Shown here piece after piece: positions 56,874 through 64,000 of a DNA stretch of 64,000 nucleotides. The stretch's first letter is position 1. Every line of letters begins with the position of its first letter. The stretch spans positions 62,001 through 126,000 of the forward strand of contig JAUXRX010000017.1 of NCBI GenBank assembly GCA_030681645.1, read 5' to 3'. Both the position numbers and the translations under genes were made by a program. Origin of the DNA: Archangium sp. (GTDB lineage Bacteria; Myxococcota; Myxococcia; Myxococcales; Myxococcaceae). The notes below the pieces were generated by a model. That model worked only from the letters and a program-made list of their open reading frames with translations, made no database searches and was not told the DNA's origin.

Positions 56874-59114
56874 TCAGAAGACGCGTTCGCGGTGCTGCAG
56901 CATGTCGGTGAGCATCGCTTCGATCTGATCGCGCACGGCGAGGTTTTTGCGCTCGACCCAGGCCAGGTCGCGGTCGGACTCGGCGGTCGCGTTCTCCATC
57001 GAGACGGGCGTGGCGAAACGAATGTGCCAGCGCGCGGGGAGCGGGGGCAGGGTGATGGGCAGGTACTGCACCCCGAAGAGCCCGCCGGGCAGCTTGCCCA
57101 GCAGCGGCATCGATTCTTCTCCGCCGATGATCGCCGCGGGAACGATGGGCACGCCGGCGCGCAGGGCGATCTTCACGTAGCCGCCGCGACCGAAGCGCTT
57201 GAGCTGGTAACGCTCGGAGAACGGCTTGCTGAGGCCGTGGAAGCCCTCGGGGAAGACGATCAGCGGGCGCCCTTCCTCGAGCAGGCGCATCGCGTTCTCG
57301 GGGTTGGCGCGCACGGCGCCGAGGCGGTTGGCCAGCACGCCGACGAAGGGGGCGTGGAAGACCTGGTCTTCGAGCAGCCAGCGGGACTCCTCGAGGTCAG
57401 GGCGCTCGCGGCGCAGGGCGAGGTGGAGCACCGGGCCGTCGAGGGGCAGGGCACCGGCGTGATTGGCCACGATGATGCACGGTCCGGCAGGCAGGTTGGC
57501 GGCGCCTTCGACGCGCACGCGCCAGTACTTCTCGTAGAGGAGCTCGGCGAGGGGCCGGAGCGACGAGGAGAGCGCCGCGTCTTTGCCCCAGCGATCGACC
57601 TCGGTGGCGCGGCTCGAGAGCCCGGCAGAAGAGCGGGCGGCGTTGAGCAGCCCCTTGAGCGCCCCGGAGATCGTGGGAGCCGAGGCCAGCGCGGGTGCCG
57701 GTGCCGGCGCAAGTGTCTCCCTCTCCCCCGAGGGGGAAGAGCGAACTCGCGCCTCGAGGGAAGGAAGGGTCGGGGAGAGGGCGAACTCCGCGCGAGGAGA
57801 CGAAGCGGCGTGAGGGCGAGGATCGAGCGTGAGTGAAGGCGAGCCCGAGTGCGAGGTCGTCGGGGCACCCACGTGAGGGCGCGGATCCACGACGATCGAG
57901 GGCGAGCCGGCGTGCGAGGTCGGGCCGCTCAACGTCTGAGCAGTCGGAGCACCGGCGTGAGGGCGAGGATCCACGACGATCGAGGGCGAGGCGGCGTGTG
58001 AGATCGGACCGCTCACCGTCTGAGCAGTCGGCGCACCGGAGTGGGGGCGAGGATCCACCGCGAGAGTCGGCGAAGCGGCGTGCGAGGTCGGTCCGCTGAG
58101 CGTCCGCGCGGTCGGGGCCCCCGCGTGAGGGCGCGGATCGACGGCGAGCGACGGAGAAGCGGCGTGCGAGGTCGGACCGCTCAGCGCGTGCGCGGTCGGC
58201 GCGCCGGCGTGAGGGCGAGGATCGACCGAGAGACCCGGAGAGGCAGCGTGGGAGGTCGGTCCACTCAGCGTCTGCGCGGTCGGGGCGCCCGCGTGAGGGC
58301 GGGGATCCACCGCGAGCGAAGGCGAAGCAGCGTGGGAGGTCGGTCCAATCAGCGTCTGCGCGGTCGGGGCGCCCGCGTGAGGGCGAGGATCGACCGCGAG
58401 AGTCGGCGAAGCGGCGTGCGAGGTCGGTCCACTCAGCGTCTGCGCGCTCGGCGCGCCCGCGTGAGGGCGAGGATCGACCGCGAGAGTCGGCGAAGCGGCG
58501 TGCGAGGTCGGTCCACTCAGCGTCTGCGCGGTCGGGGCGCCGGCGTGCGGACGCGGATCGACCGCGAGACCCGGAGAGGCAGCGTGGGAGGTCGGCCCAC
58601 TGAGCGTGTGCGCGGTCGGGGCACCCGCGTGAGGGCGGGGATCCACCGCGAGCTCAGGCGAAGCAGCGTGCGAGGTCGGTCCACCAGCGTGCGGACGCGG
58701 CTCGACCGCAAGGCCCGGCGGCGCGGCGTGCGCGGCCGGCAGCGGGCCGAGGGCGTCACTCCCACCCGGAGTCTTGACGATCAGTCGAGGTGACGCGCGG
58801 GGCTGCGGGCGAACCGGCGTCACCGCCGGAGGGGGCGGCACGAAGCGCGGCGCCGGCTGCGTTCCACCCTTCGGCTTCTCGTCGATCGCCTGCAGCACCG
58901 GGCGCTTCCGATCCACCACCCTGCGTACTGGCGGCACCGGCTTCGCTTCCTGCAGCTCGGGCGTCGCGGGCCGCGCAGCCTCACGCGGTGGCGGCGGCGC
59001 CTGCGTCGAGACCTCGCGCACGGCCGACCCGCGCGCGAACGGATCATTCCCCAGCACCGGCGTCTTCGGCGCAGCCTTCTTCTTCTTCGGAGGTGCTGGC
59101 TTGCGAGCCGCCAT
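56874..59114 (-). CDS. Acyltransferase with long repetitive N-terminal region
   Basis: 746 residues from ATG 59114, one base after the SDR stop. An N-terminal basic and Pro-rich part (about 1-130) leads into about ten copies of a 28-residue unit (GPTSHAASPxLAVDPRPHAG and APTAQTLS). The C-terminal 240 residues are an LPLAT/MGAT-like acyltransferase: IVANHAGALPLDGPVLHLAL with the family's NHxGxLPxD motif, VFPEGFHGLSKPFSERYQLK and IVPAAIIGGEESMPLL. It would acylate a glycerolipid or related alcohol at the membrane. The repeat block and a REP-like element (57717) are read in frame. Confidence 0.85.
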   Translation of the reverse strand: MAARKPAPPKKKKAAPKTPVLGNDPFARGSAVREVSTQAPPPPREAARPATPELQEAKPVPPVRRVVDRKRPVLQAIDEKPKGGTQPAPRFVPPPPAVTPVRPQPRASPRLIVKTPGGSDALGPLPAAHAAPPGLAVEPRPHAGGPTSHAASPELAVDPRPHAGAPTAHTLSGPTSHAASPGLAVDPRPHAGAPTAQTLSGPTSHAASPTLAVDPRPHAGAPSAQTLSGPTSHAASPTLAVDPRPHAGAPTAQTLIGPTSHAASPSLAVDPRPHAGAPTAQTLSGPTSHAASPGLSVDPRPHAGAPTAHALSGPTSHAASPSLAVDPRPHAGAPTARTLSGPTSHAASPTLAVDPRPHSGAPTAQTVSGPISHAASPSIVVDPRPHAGAPTAQTLSGPTSHAGSPSIVVDPRPHVGAPTTSHSGSPSLTLDPRPHAASSPRAEFALSPTLPSLEARVRSSPSGERETLAPAPAPALASAPTISGALKGLLNAARSSAGLSSRATEVDRWGKDAALSSSLRPLAELLYEKYWRVRVEGAANLPAGPCIIVANHAGALPLDGPVLHLALRRERPDLEESRWLLEDQVFHAPFVGVLANRLGAVRANPENAMRLLEEGRPLIVFPEGFHGLSKPFSERYQLKRFGRGGYVKIALRAGVPIVPAAIIGGEESMPLLGKLPGGLFGVQYLPITLPPLPARWHIRFATPVSMENATAESDRDLAWVERKNLAVRDQIEAMLTDMLQHRERVF
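57717..57782. repeat. REP-like palindrome, family A copy 5, inside a coding gene
   Basis: CCCTCTCCCCCGAGGGGGAA ... GGGTCGGGGAGAGGG, interrupted by about 30 extra bases. Read on the minus strand it codes SLEARVRSSPSGERETL within the acyltransferase gene, without breaking the frame. Confidence 0.75.
57808..58735. repeat. 84-bp tandem repeat in the acyltransferase gene
   Basis: About ten full units and two partial ones. The anchor CAGCGTCTGCGCGGTCGG recurs at exact 84-base steps (58266, 58350, 58434). Since 84 is 28 codons, all frames stay open, producing long false open frames on the plus strand. Confidence 0.9.
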
Positions 59115-59115
59115 G

Positions 59116-60057
59116 TCAGGGCCTCCTCTCGCGCATCGACGCCATCGCGTCCTGGAACGGCACCCGTGGCTCGAACCCGAGCTGCTTGCGCGCCTTCACC
59201 CCGTCCGCCACCCAGCTGTACCTGAGGAAGGCCAGCAGCGGCACCGGCACCGACGCGATGCCCGCACTCTCGAGCGCGAGGATCGTCGCCCGCAGCAGCG
59301 GCCCCGGCAGCGGCACCGCCTGCGCCCCCGCCAGCCGGACGATGGTCGAGAAGGGCGCCGCGGTGTCACCCACCACGTTGAAGCTGCCCTCGGCCTTCGT
59401 GGTGAGCGACAGGTGCAGCGCCGTCACCGCGTCGTCCTCGTGCACCACCTGCCACAGCGGGTCGAACCCGAGAATGGTCGGGACGAACCCGGTGCGCAGC
59501 AGGCGCGTGAACGGGTTGTTCGACGTCTGGCCGACGATCGGCGCGAAGCGCAGCACCACCACGTGCACGTTCGGGTTCCGCTCGGCGAACTTCACGATCT
59601 GGTGCTCGACCTCGACCCGATCGGTGACGAAGCGCACCCCCTCGCCCTCGAGCGGGTGGCTCTCGATGCAGACCGCGGGGCCATTCGCCCGCGCCCCGTA
59701 GAGCGCCGTGAGCGAGGGGATGATCAGGCGCCCCAGCCCCGTCTCCTGGGCCGCCGCGAGCACGTGCATGGAGCCGATCACCTCGAGCTCGTGCGCGAAG
59801 GCCGCGCCGTGCACGCGCGAGTTGACGAACGCGAGGTGGAAGAGGGCGTCGAGGCGCTGTTCCTTGAAGGCGCGGGTGAGCTCGGCTTCCATGCCGGGCC
59901 GGGTGAGGTCGACGCGGACGAAGCTGCACTTCTTCGTCAACGAGGGCGGGTGCGCGACGTCGAACGCCACGATGCTGTCGACGAGCGGATCGGCCTCGAG
60001 GCGGGGCAGCAGGCCGCGGCCCAAGTCTGAAGAGACGCCTGTGACCCCCACGCGCAT
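59116..60057 (-). CDS. SDR/epimerase-type NAD-dependent oxidoreductase
   Basis: 313 residues from ATG 60057 (MRVGVTGVSSDLGRGLLPRL; the GxxGxxG-type nucleotide loop). Extended-SDR landmarks follow: VRVDLTRPGMEAELTRAF, LDALFHLAFVNSRVHG, and IIPSLTALYGARANG holding the Tyr of YxxxN/K-type motifs in degenerate form. LRFAPIVGQTSNNPFTRLL and VVHEDDAVTALHLSL complete the fold. The active-site Tyr-Lys pair is not clearly present, so it may bind rather than turn over substrate. It is upstream of the acyltransferase gene in a two-gene operon, suggesting a lipid-related role. Confidence 0.83.
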   Translation of the reverse strand: MRVGVTGVSSDLGRGLLPRLEADPLVDSIVAFDVAHPPSLTKKCSFVRVDLTRPGMEAELTRAFKEQRLDALFHLAFVNSRVHGAAFAHELEVIGSMHVLAAAQETGLGRLIIPSLTALYGARANGPAVCIESHPLEGEGVRFVTDRVEVEHQIVKFAERNPNVHVVVLRFAPIVGQTSNNPFTRLLRTGFVPTILGFDPLWQVVHEDDAVTALHLSLTTKAEGSFNVVGDTAAPFSTIVRLAGAQAVPLPGPLLRATILALESAGIASVPVPLLAFLRYSWVADGVKARKQLGFEPRVPFQDAMASMRERRP

Positions 60058-60124
60058 GCACTTTCGCGAATAGCCCAATCACACCGCGCTTGAAAGCAGC
60101 GGAAGCGCGCGACACGGTGGCGGC

Positions 60125-61126
60125 GTGCGTTGGCTCATTCCAGTGGTGCTGCTGTCGGGGCTGCAGGCCCGCGCGCACGACGCCGACGTCATCTACGCGC
60201 TGGTGAAACACGGCGGGCAGCCGGGCGTGCTGGTCGAGAGCGTCACCCTCACCCCCGCCACCCTGGCGTTCCTCGCGCCGCTCGACGCCGACGGAGACGG
60301 GGCCCTCTCTCAGGCGGATCTGGATGCGAAGCACAAGGCGCTCGAGGTCGGCTTCTGGGACGAGGTGCCGCTGGTCGCCGCGGGGAAGCGGTGCGGGTTG
60401 CTCGAGGCGAAGGCCTCCCTGCGGGAGGGGTTCGTCGAGCTGGTCGGTCAGTTCAATTGCGGCGAGGGCGAGCTGCGCCAGGACTTCAGGATCCTGCGGG
60501 TGTTGCCCACGAACTACCGGGTGGTGCTCGGGAGCCAGCTCGACGGCGAGGCCCCCTCGACTTCGCTCGGGGTGACCGGGGCGCGGAGCTTTGCGCAGGG
60601 CTCGTTGACCACCATTGCGGTGCCGCGCCCGCCCGCTCCCGGCGCCTGGGACGCGGCCGGGTTCCGGCGCGAGCTGGCCCAGGGCGTCACGCGAGGGCTC
60701 TCGATCGAGGTGCTGGCGGCGCTCTTCGGCGTGCTGCTCGCAATCGGCGCCTGGCGGCGGGGGCTGATCGGGGCCGCGTTGATCCTGCTCGGCGCCGCCC
60801 TGGGCAGCTGGGCTTCGCTCGACTGGTGGCCCCCGACGATCCTGATGCTGCTGGTGCTGGGCGGCGCGGCCGCCTTCAAGTCACCTCCGCTGATCGTCCC
60901 CGCGCTGCTGGGGCTGGCGATCGGCACGAGGGAAGGGGGCGGCCCGTGGCCTGCCTGCCTCGGCCTCGGCGCGGGGACCGCCGTGGTGTTGCTCTTCGCC
61001 TCGCCGATCGCGCTGGCGGTGGGGGTGATGCTGCAACGCCGGCCGCGCGCCCTGCGTGTGGTGAGGTGGGTGCCGCTGCTCGTGGGCGTGGGCGCGGTGG
61101 TGGTGCACGCGCGGCTTTCGTGGTGA
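60125..61126 (+). CDS. HupE/UreJ-like N-terminal domain membrane protein
   Basis: 333 residues from GTG 60125. Signal peptide (1-16, cleavage near ARA) then a periplasmic domain (about 17-180) beginning HDADVIYALVKHGGQPGVLV and including an EF-hand-like loop DADGDGALSQAD (57-68). This resembles the soluble part of HupE/UreJ_2-like proteins. Five or so helices follow (about 195-330), but the HupE membrane signature GxxHIxxGxDH is missing. Codons about 143-151 are supplied by a family B palindrome (60553). Divergent from the SDR gene; function unknown. Confidence 0.72.
   Translation: MRWLIPVVLLSGLQARAHDADVIYALVKHGGQPGVLVESVTLTPATLAFLAPLDADGDGALSQADLDAKHKALEVGFWDEVPLVAAGKRCGLLEAKASLREGFVELVGQFNCGEGELRQDFRILRVLPTNYRVVLGSQLDGEAPSTSLGVTGARSFAQGSLTTIAVPRPPAPGAWDAAGFRRELAQGVTRGLSIEVLAALFGVLLAIGAWRRGLIGAALILLGAALGSWASLDWWPPTILMLLVLGGAAAFKSPPLIVPALLGLAIGTREGGGPWPACLGLGAGTAVVLLFASPIALAVGVMLQRRPRALRVVRWVPLLVGVGAVVVHARLSW
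60553..60576. repeat. REP-like palindrome, family B copy 3, inside a coding gene
   Basis: CCCCTCGACTTCGCTCGGGG then TGAC, read in frame as PSTSLGV within the gene at 60125. Differs by one base from copy 2 at 46709. Confidence 0.75.
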
Positions 61127-61156
61127 CCGAAACGTGGCCTTGGGTAGATTCCCCCC

Positions 61157-61930
61157 ATGGCCAAGGAGTCGTACGACGAACTGATTTTCCAGCTGGGTGA
61201 TCTCGCGCGCGAACACCTCGCCGAGGCGAAGAACCCGCCGCGCGCCATGGAGACCGTCTTTGCGCAGGAAGACCAGGTGCTGGCCCTGCGCGAAGAGATG
61301 GAGGCCGTCGAGGAAGAGATGAACCAGGAAGACGCGTCCTGGCAGGACTTCCTCGACGCGCAAGAGGCCGAGAAGGACGAGCAGAAGGCGATCGTCGCCA
61401 AGTGGCGCGGCGCGGTGCTCGGCGTCGAAGGCCGCTCTCGCGACATGAAGAAGCGGCTGTCGTCGATGAAGGCCGCGTTCCGCTACCAGCGCGACTCGCT
61501 CAAGCGCGCCGAGGTCTCCCACAAGGAGATGGAGCTGCGCGAAGGCCACGACGTCAAGAAGATCAACCTCTCGCGCGAGAACCTGAAGAAGTCGCGGCTG
61601 CACATCATGCGTGAGCAGCGGTCGATCGAAGAGCTCGAGTACGACTTCAAGCAGGTGCTCACGCCGCGCTCGGGCCAGCAGGGCGCGCAGGGCATTCTCG
61701 CGCACGCCCGCATTCTCGAGATGGAGGACGAGTTCGAAGAGCGCGAGCACGCCCACAAGGAACGGATGAAGGAGATCGACGCGGTGATCGCCGCGAAGGA
61801 GGAGGACGTGAAGGCGGCCGAGGCCGAGCTCGACGCGTGCCTCTTCGAGCTGGGCGAGGAATGTTACGCCGAGCGCATTCCGCACCCGCAGCTCAACCCG
61901 GTGTACCTGCGGCTGGACAAGGCGAAGTAG
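61157..61930 (+). CDS. Cytoplasmic coiled-coil protein
   Basis: 257 residues from ATG 61157. Almost entirely helical and charged, with heptads such as EDQVLALREEMEAVEEEMNQ, DEQKAIVAKWRGAVLGVEGR and DEFEEREHAHKERMKEIDAV. No signal, membrane helix or enzyme motif is seen; two Cys lie at the C-terminus (DACLFELGEECYAER). It ends before an inverted repeat that faces the fliA-type gene. Similar anonymous coiled-coil proteins are common near motility and chromosome genes in myxobacteria; no function assigned. Confidence 0.8.
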   Translation: MAKESYDELIFQLGDLAREHLAEAKNPPRAMETVFAQEDQVLALREEMEAVEEEMNQEDASWQDFLDAQEAEKDEQKAIVAKWRGAVLGVEGRSRDMKKRLSSMKAAFRYQRDSLKRAEVSHKEMELREGHDVKKINLSRENLKKSRLHIMREQRSIEELEYDFKQVLTPRSGQQGAQGILAHARILEMEDEFEEREHAHKERMKEIDAVIAAKEEDVKAAEAELDACLFELGEECYAERIPHPQLNPVYLRLDKAK

Positions 61931-61950
61931 TTGGTGGGGCGCTCGGCGTG

Positions 61951-61986
61951 AACGGAACGGGCCCCGCCAGCCGTTCAGCCCGAGCG
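61951..61986. repeat. Inverted repeat between convergent genes (family B related)
   Basis: GCTCGGCGTGAACGG (61951-61965) pairs with CCGTTCAGCCCGAGC (61972-61986) with one mismatch. Lies between the stops at 61930 and 62003 and may terminate transcription from both sides. Confidence 0.75.
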
Positions 61987-62002
61987 AAGTCGGGCCCAAC
62001 TC

Positions 62003-62728
62003 CTACTCTTCGTCTTCCTGCTCGAGCAGCGTGCTCTTCAGCTTCTTCACCGCTTCACCGTGCAGCTGGCAGACGCGCGCTTCGCTGACCTGCAGCGCCC
62101 CGGCGATCTCCTTGTAGGTGAAGCCCTCGACGTAGTGCAGCGAGAGCACGGTCTGCAGGCGCAGGTTGAGCTGCTCGATGCCCTTCGTCAGCCTCGCCAA
62201 CCGCTGGGCGCGATCGAGGTGTTCGTCTTGCAGTGAGTCGAGGCTGGGCACCTGGAACTCGGGCGCCAACGGCGCGGCCGGCGCGGAGAGGGCCTCGAGC
62301 GTCTCGACGTCCTCCACCGGTACGCCGAGGTGCACGGCGAGCTCGTCGGTGTTCGGTTCGCGCCCCAGCTTGTTGCCCAGCGCCGTGCGCGCCTTGCGCA
62401 CCTTGTCTGCGTCGGCCCGCATGCGCCGCGGGAGGTGATCCATCTCGCGCAGCTCGTCGATCATCGCCCCGCGAATGCGGTGCTCGGCGAAGCTCTCGAA
62501 CTTCACCGCGCGCGCCGGATCGAAGCGATGGTACGCGTCGATGAGCCCGAGCGCGCCCATGCTCCAGAGGTCGCCGGGCTGCACCGTGTTCGCGGTGCGC
62601 GCCGAGATGCGCCGGGCGACGCGATCGATCAGGTGAGACCAGGTGCGGACGACCTCCTCGTCCGAGAGCTGGGCGGGGGCGGCGGTGGCGGCGTAGCTGA
62701 GTGCGGCGCGATGCATGGAGGACTCCAT
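62003..62728 (-). CDS. fliA: FliA-type RNA polymerase sigma factor
   Basis: 241 residues from ATG 62728. Sigma-70 family of the FliA/WhiG group: region 2 carries DLWSMGALGLIDAYHRFDPA and FESFAEHRIRGAMIDELREM, region 3 follows near 110-160, and region 4 is LQTVLSLHYVEGFTYKEIAG then ALQVSEARVCQLHGEAVKKL, the -35 helix-turn-helix. It directs transcription of flagellar or chemotaxis genes in flagellated bacteria. It is six bases downstream of flhG, in the order flhF-flhG-fliA on the minus strand, the standard flagellar regulatory block. Confidence 0.9.
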   Translation of the reverse strand: MESSMHRAALSYAATAAPAQLSDEEVVRTWSHLIDRVARRISARTANTVQPGDLWSMGALGLIDAYHRFDPARAVKFESFAEHRIRGAMIDELREMDHLPRRMRADADKVRKARTALGNKLGREPNTDELAVHLGVPVEDVETLEALSAPAAPLAPEFQVPSLDSLQDEHLDRAQRLARLTKGIEQLNLRLQTVLSLHYVEGFTYKEIAGALQVSEARVCQLHGEAVKKLKSTLLEQEDEE

Positions 62729-62734
62729 TGAAGA

Positions 62735-63604
62735 TCAGGCGGCACGTGAGTCGCGCAGCAGGCGACTCCAGAGGAACTTGAGGCCACCCGCCAGCTGCGC
62801 CGGGGGAGGCTCGTTGAAGAGCGCGTCGGCGACGCCGTTGAGCGCCCGGGTCGCGGGGGAAGCGGGGAACAGCTCGACCAGGGGCCGCTGCGCCATCACC
62901 GCGCGGTGCACGTTCTCGTCGCGCGGCACCCAGCCCAGCCAGCGCACCCGCGCGTCGAGGAACCGGCCGGCCACCGCCGAGAGCTTCTGGAAGATGTCGC
63001 GGGCCTGCGGCTCGTTGCTGGCCTGGTTCACCACCACGTCGAAGTAACGAACCCCCGCGTCCTGGCAGAGCACCTTGATGGTGGCGTACGCGTCGGTGAG
63101 CGAGGTCGGCTCGGGGCTCACCACCAGCAGCGCTTCCTGCGCGGCGCCGATGAAGAAGAGGACGTTGTCGCCGATGCCCGCGCCCGAATCGAGCAGCACC
63201 ACGTCGAAGTCGTCCTCGAGCTCTTCCAGCGCGCTCACCAGCCGCAGCCGCTGGCCGTCGTCGAGCCGGGTGAGCGCCTGCAGCCCATTGCCGGCCGGGA
63301 GCACCTTCACCCCGCACGGGCCCGCGACCAGCACCTCGCGCGGCGAGACGTCGCCCTCGAGCAGGTGGCCGAGGTGATGTCTGGGCCTGATGCCGTAGAG
63401 GATCTCGATGTTCGCCAGCCCCATGTCGCCGTCGATGATCAGCACCCGCTGACCCTGCTTGGCGGCGATCACCGCCAGGTTGGCCGCGACGTTCGTCTTC
63501 CCCACGCCGCCCTTGCCGCTGGTGACGCCGATGATGCGCAGGGGCCGCTTCGAGCGCCGCTGCTCCTTCATCACCTCGCGCAGTCCGTCTGCCTGGTTGT
63601 CCAT
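62735..63604 (-). CDS. flhG: FlhG-type MinD/ParA ATPase
   Basis: 289 residues from ATG 63604. Deviant Walker A loop SGKGGVGKTNVAANLAVIAA near residue 29, Walker B-like DVVLLDSGAGIGDNVLFFIG with the Asp at about 150, and IIDGDMGLANIEILYG (the MinD switch segment). A C-terminal basic tail ends the chain (LKFLWSRLLRDSRAA) and may bind membrane. FlhG counts and places flagella together with FlhF. The start follows the flhF stop by two bases. It could serve another polar organelle. Confidence 0.9.
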   Translation of the reverse strand: MDNQADGLREVMKEQRRSKRPLRIIGVTSGKGGVGKTNVAANLAVIAAKQGQRVLIIDGDMGLANIEILYGIRPRHHLGHLLEGDVSPREVLVAGPCGVKVLPAGNGLQALTRLDDGQRLRLVSALEELEDDFDVVLLDSGAGIGDNVLFFIGAAQEALLVVSPEPTSLTDAYATIKVLCQDAGVRYFDVVVNQASNEPQARDIFQKLSAVAGRFLDARVRWLGWVPRDENVHRAVMAQRPLVELFPASPATRALNGVADALFNEPPPAQLAGGLKFLWSRLLRDSRAA

Positions 63605-63606
63605 GT

Positions 63607-64000
63607 TCAGCGCCCCCCTGCGGACTGGGCGCGGCGCTCGCCGAGCACGAGCTCGACCAGGTCTGCGCTGGAGAGGGCGTGAATGTCTTCGGGCACCCGT
63701 TGGCCATCGGACACCGCCACGATGGGCCGGCCGATGCGCACCGAGGCCGAGAGCAGGCTGCCCGGGCCGACCGCTTCGTCGACCTTGGTGATCAACAGCC
63801 GCTCGGGCGCGAGCGCGCGATAGCGCTCGGCGGCGGCGGCCATCTCGCGGGGGCCGGTGCAGGCGCTCATGGTGAGGAAGAGCGAGATGCCCTCGACGCT
63901 GCGCAGCATCTCGGCCTGGCGCGCCACGGCCTCGTTGAGCGAGCGGCCCGCGGAATCGACGAGGATCAGATCGGCGTTGCCGCACTTCGCGATGGCCCGG
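63607..64000 (-). CDS. flhF: FlhF SRP-like GTPase (3' end only)
   Basis: Partial: only the last 130 or so codons are in the window; the gene continues beyond base 64000. Visible are the GTPase G3 strand LILVDSAGRSLNEAVA, ERLLITKVDEAVGPGSLLSA (G4, with TKVDE) and PIVAVSDGQRVPEDIHALSS of the SRP-family NG domain. FlhF places the flagellum at the pole and is regulated by FlhG, encoded next. The region 63610-64000 contains no other feature. Confidence 0.9.
   Translation of the reverse strand, partial: RAIAKCGNADLILVDSAGRSLNEAVARQAEMLRSVEGISLFLTMSACTGPREMAAAAERYRALAPERLLITKVDEAVGPGSLLSASVRIGRPIVAVSDGQRVPEDIHALSSADLVELVLGERRAQSAGGR

Noticed and set aside
57808..58735. Possible CRISPR array
   Set aside because: Units are directly joined with no spacers, read in frame as protein, and no cas genes are near.
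58041..58793. 250-codon plus-strand open frame and its neighbours across the 84-bp repeat
   Set aside because: Open only because the 84-base unit is a multiple of three; Arg/Gly-rich with no gene-like features.

Overview
The window is strongly GC-rich, with C or G at most third codon positions. It is packed with exported lipoproteins, TPR and Cys-rich envelope proteins, a DUF4388-type response regulator, a mevalonate pathway and a near-complete set of Glt (gliding machinery) genes. This points to a myxobacterium (Myxococcota, probably Cystobacterineae-like). The right edge carries FlhF/FlhG/FliA-type flagellar regulators, which gliding-only Myxococcus lacks, so a lineage with both gliding and swimming genes is likely. 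I cannot name the genus. No rRNA, tRNA, CRISPR array, prophage or insertion sequence was seen.

Layout: (1) 1-11 kb: mixed housekeeping and envelope genes: glgB, small lipoproteins (one with a heme motif), a PHP phosphoesterase, an FmdB zinc ribbon, fur, a TlpA-like lipoprotein and a phosphodiester glycosidase. (2) 11-14 kb: a HEAT-like gene of slightly different codon use, then a decayed second copy of the 3' end of htpX, then intact htpX. (3) 14-18.1 kb: a lysine-fermentation operon (kamD, an exported protein of unknown role, kamE, kal, kce) joined by stop/start overlaps. (4) 18.1-25.6 kb: signalling and envelope genes interrupted by two related long GC-rich inverted repeats, with a stand-alone rplC after the second. 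(5) 25.6-40.5 kb: a contiguous cluster of candidate glt genes in the order K - VWA adhesin - B - A - C - D - E - F - G - H, with terminators after C, G and H. (6) 40.6-46.7 kb: kdd, the dehydrogenase missing from the lysine operon, then a DsrE-like gene on the other strand, then fni, mvaA, mvk and mvaD. (7) 46.7-61.9 kb: lytic transglycosylase, response regulator, CAP-domain protein, DciA-like protein, a large lipoprotein, an FHA-GGDEF protein, an acyltransferase with an 84-bp tandem repeat, an SDR and a coiled-coil protein. (8) 62-64 kb: FliA-type sigma factor, FlhG and the 3' end of FlhF.

How they work together: KamDE, Kdd, Kce and Kal can convert beta-lysine to acetoacetate, crotonyl-CoA and ammonia. 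These feed acetyl/acetoacetyl-CoA pools that the neighbouring mevalonate genes draw on for isoprenoids; phosphomevalonate kinase and lysine 2,3-aminomutase are not in the window. The glt block would supply the outer-membrane and periplasmic parts of a focal-adhesion gliding machine plus a surface VWA lipoprotein as candidate adhesin; the AglRQS motor and GltI/GltJ are not here. Two families of short REP-like palindromes are scattered between genes and, in two places, inside genes.
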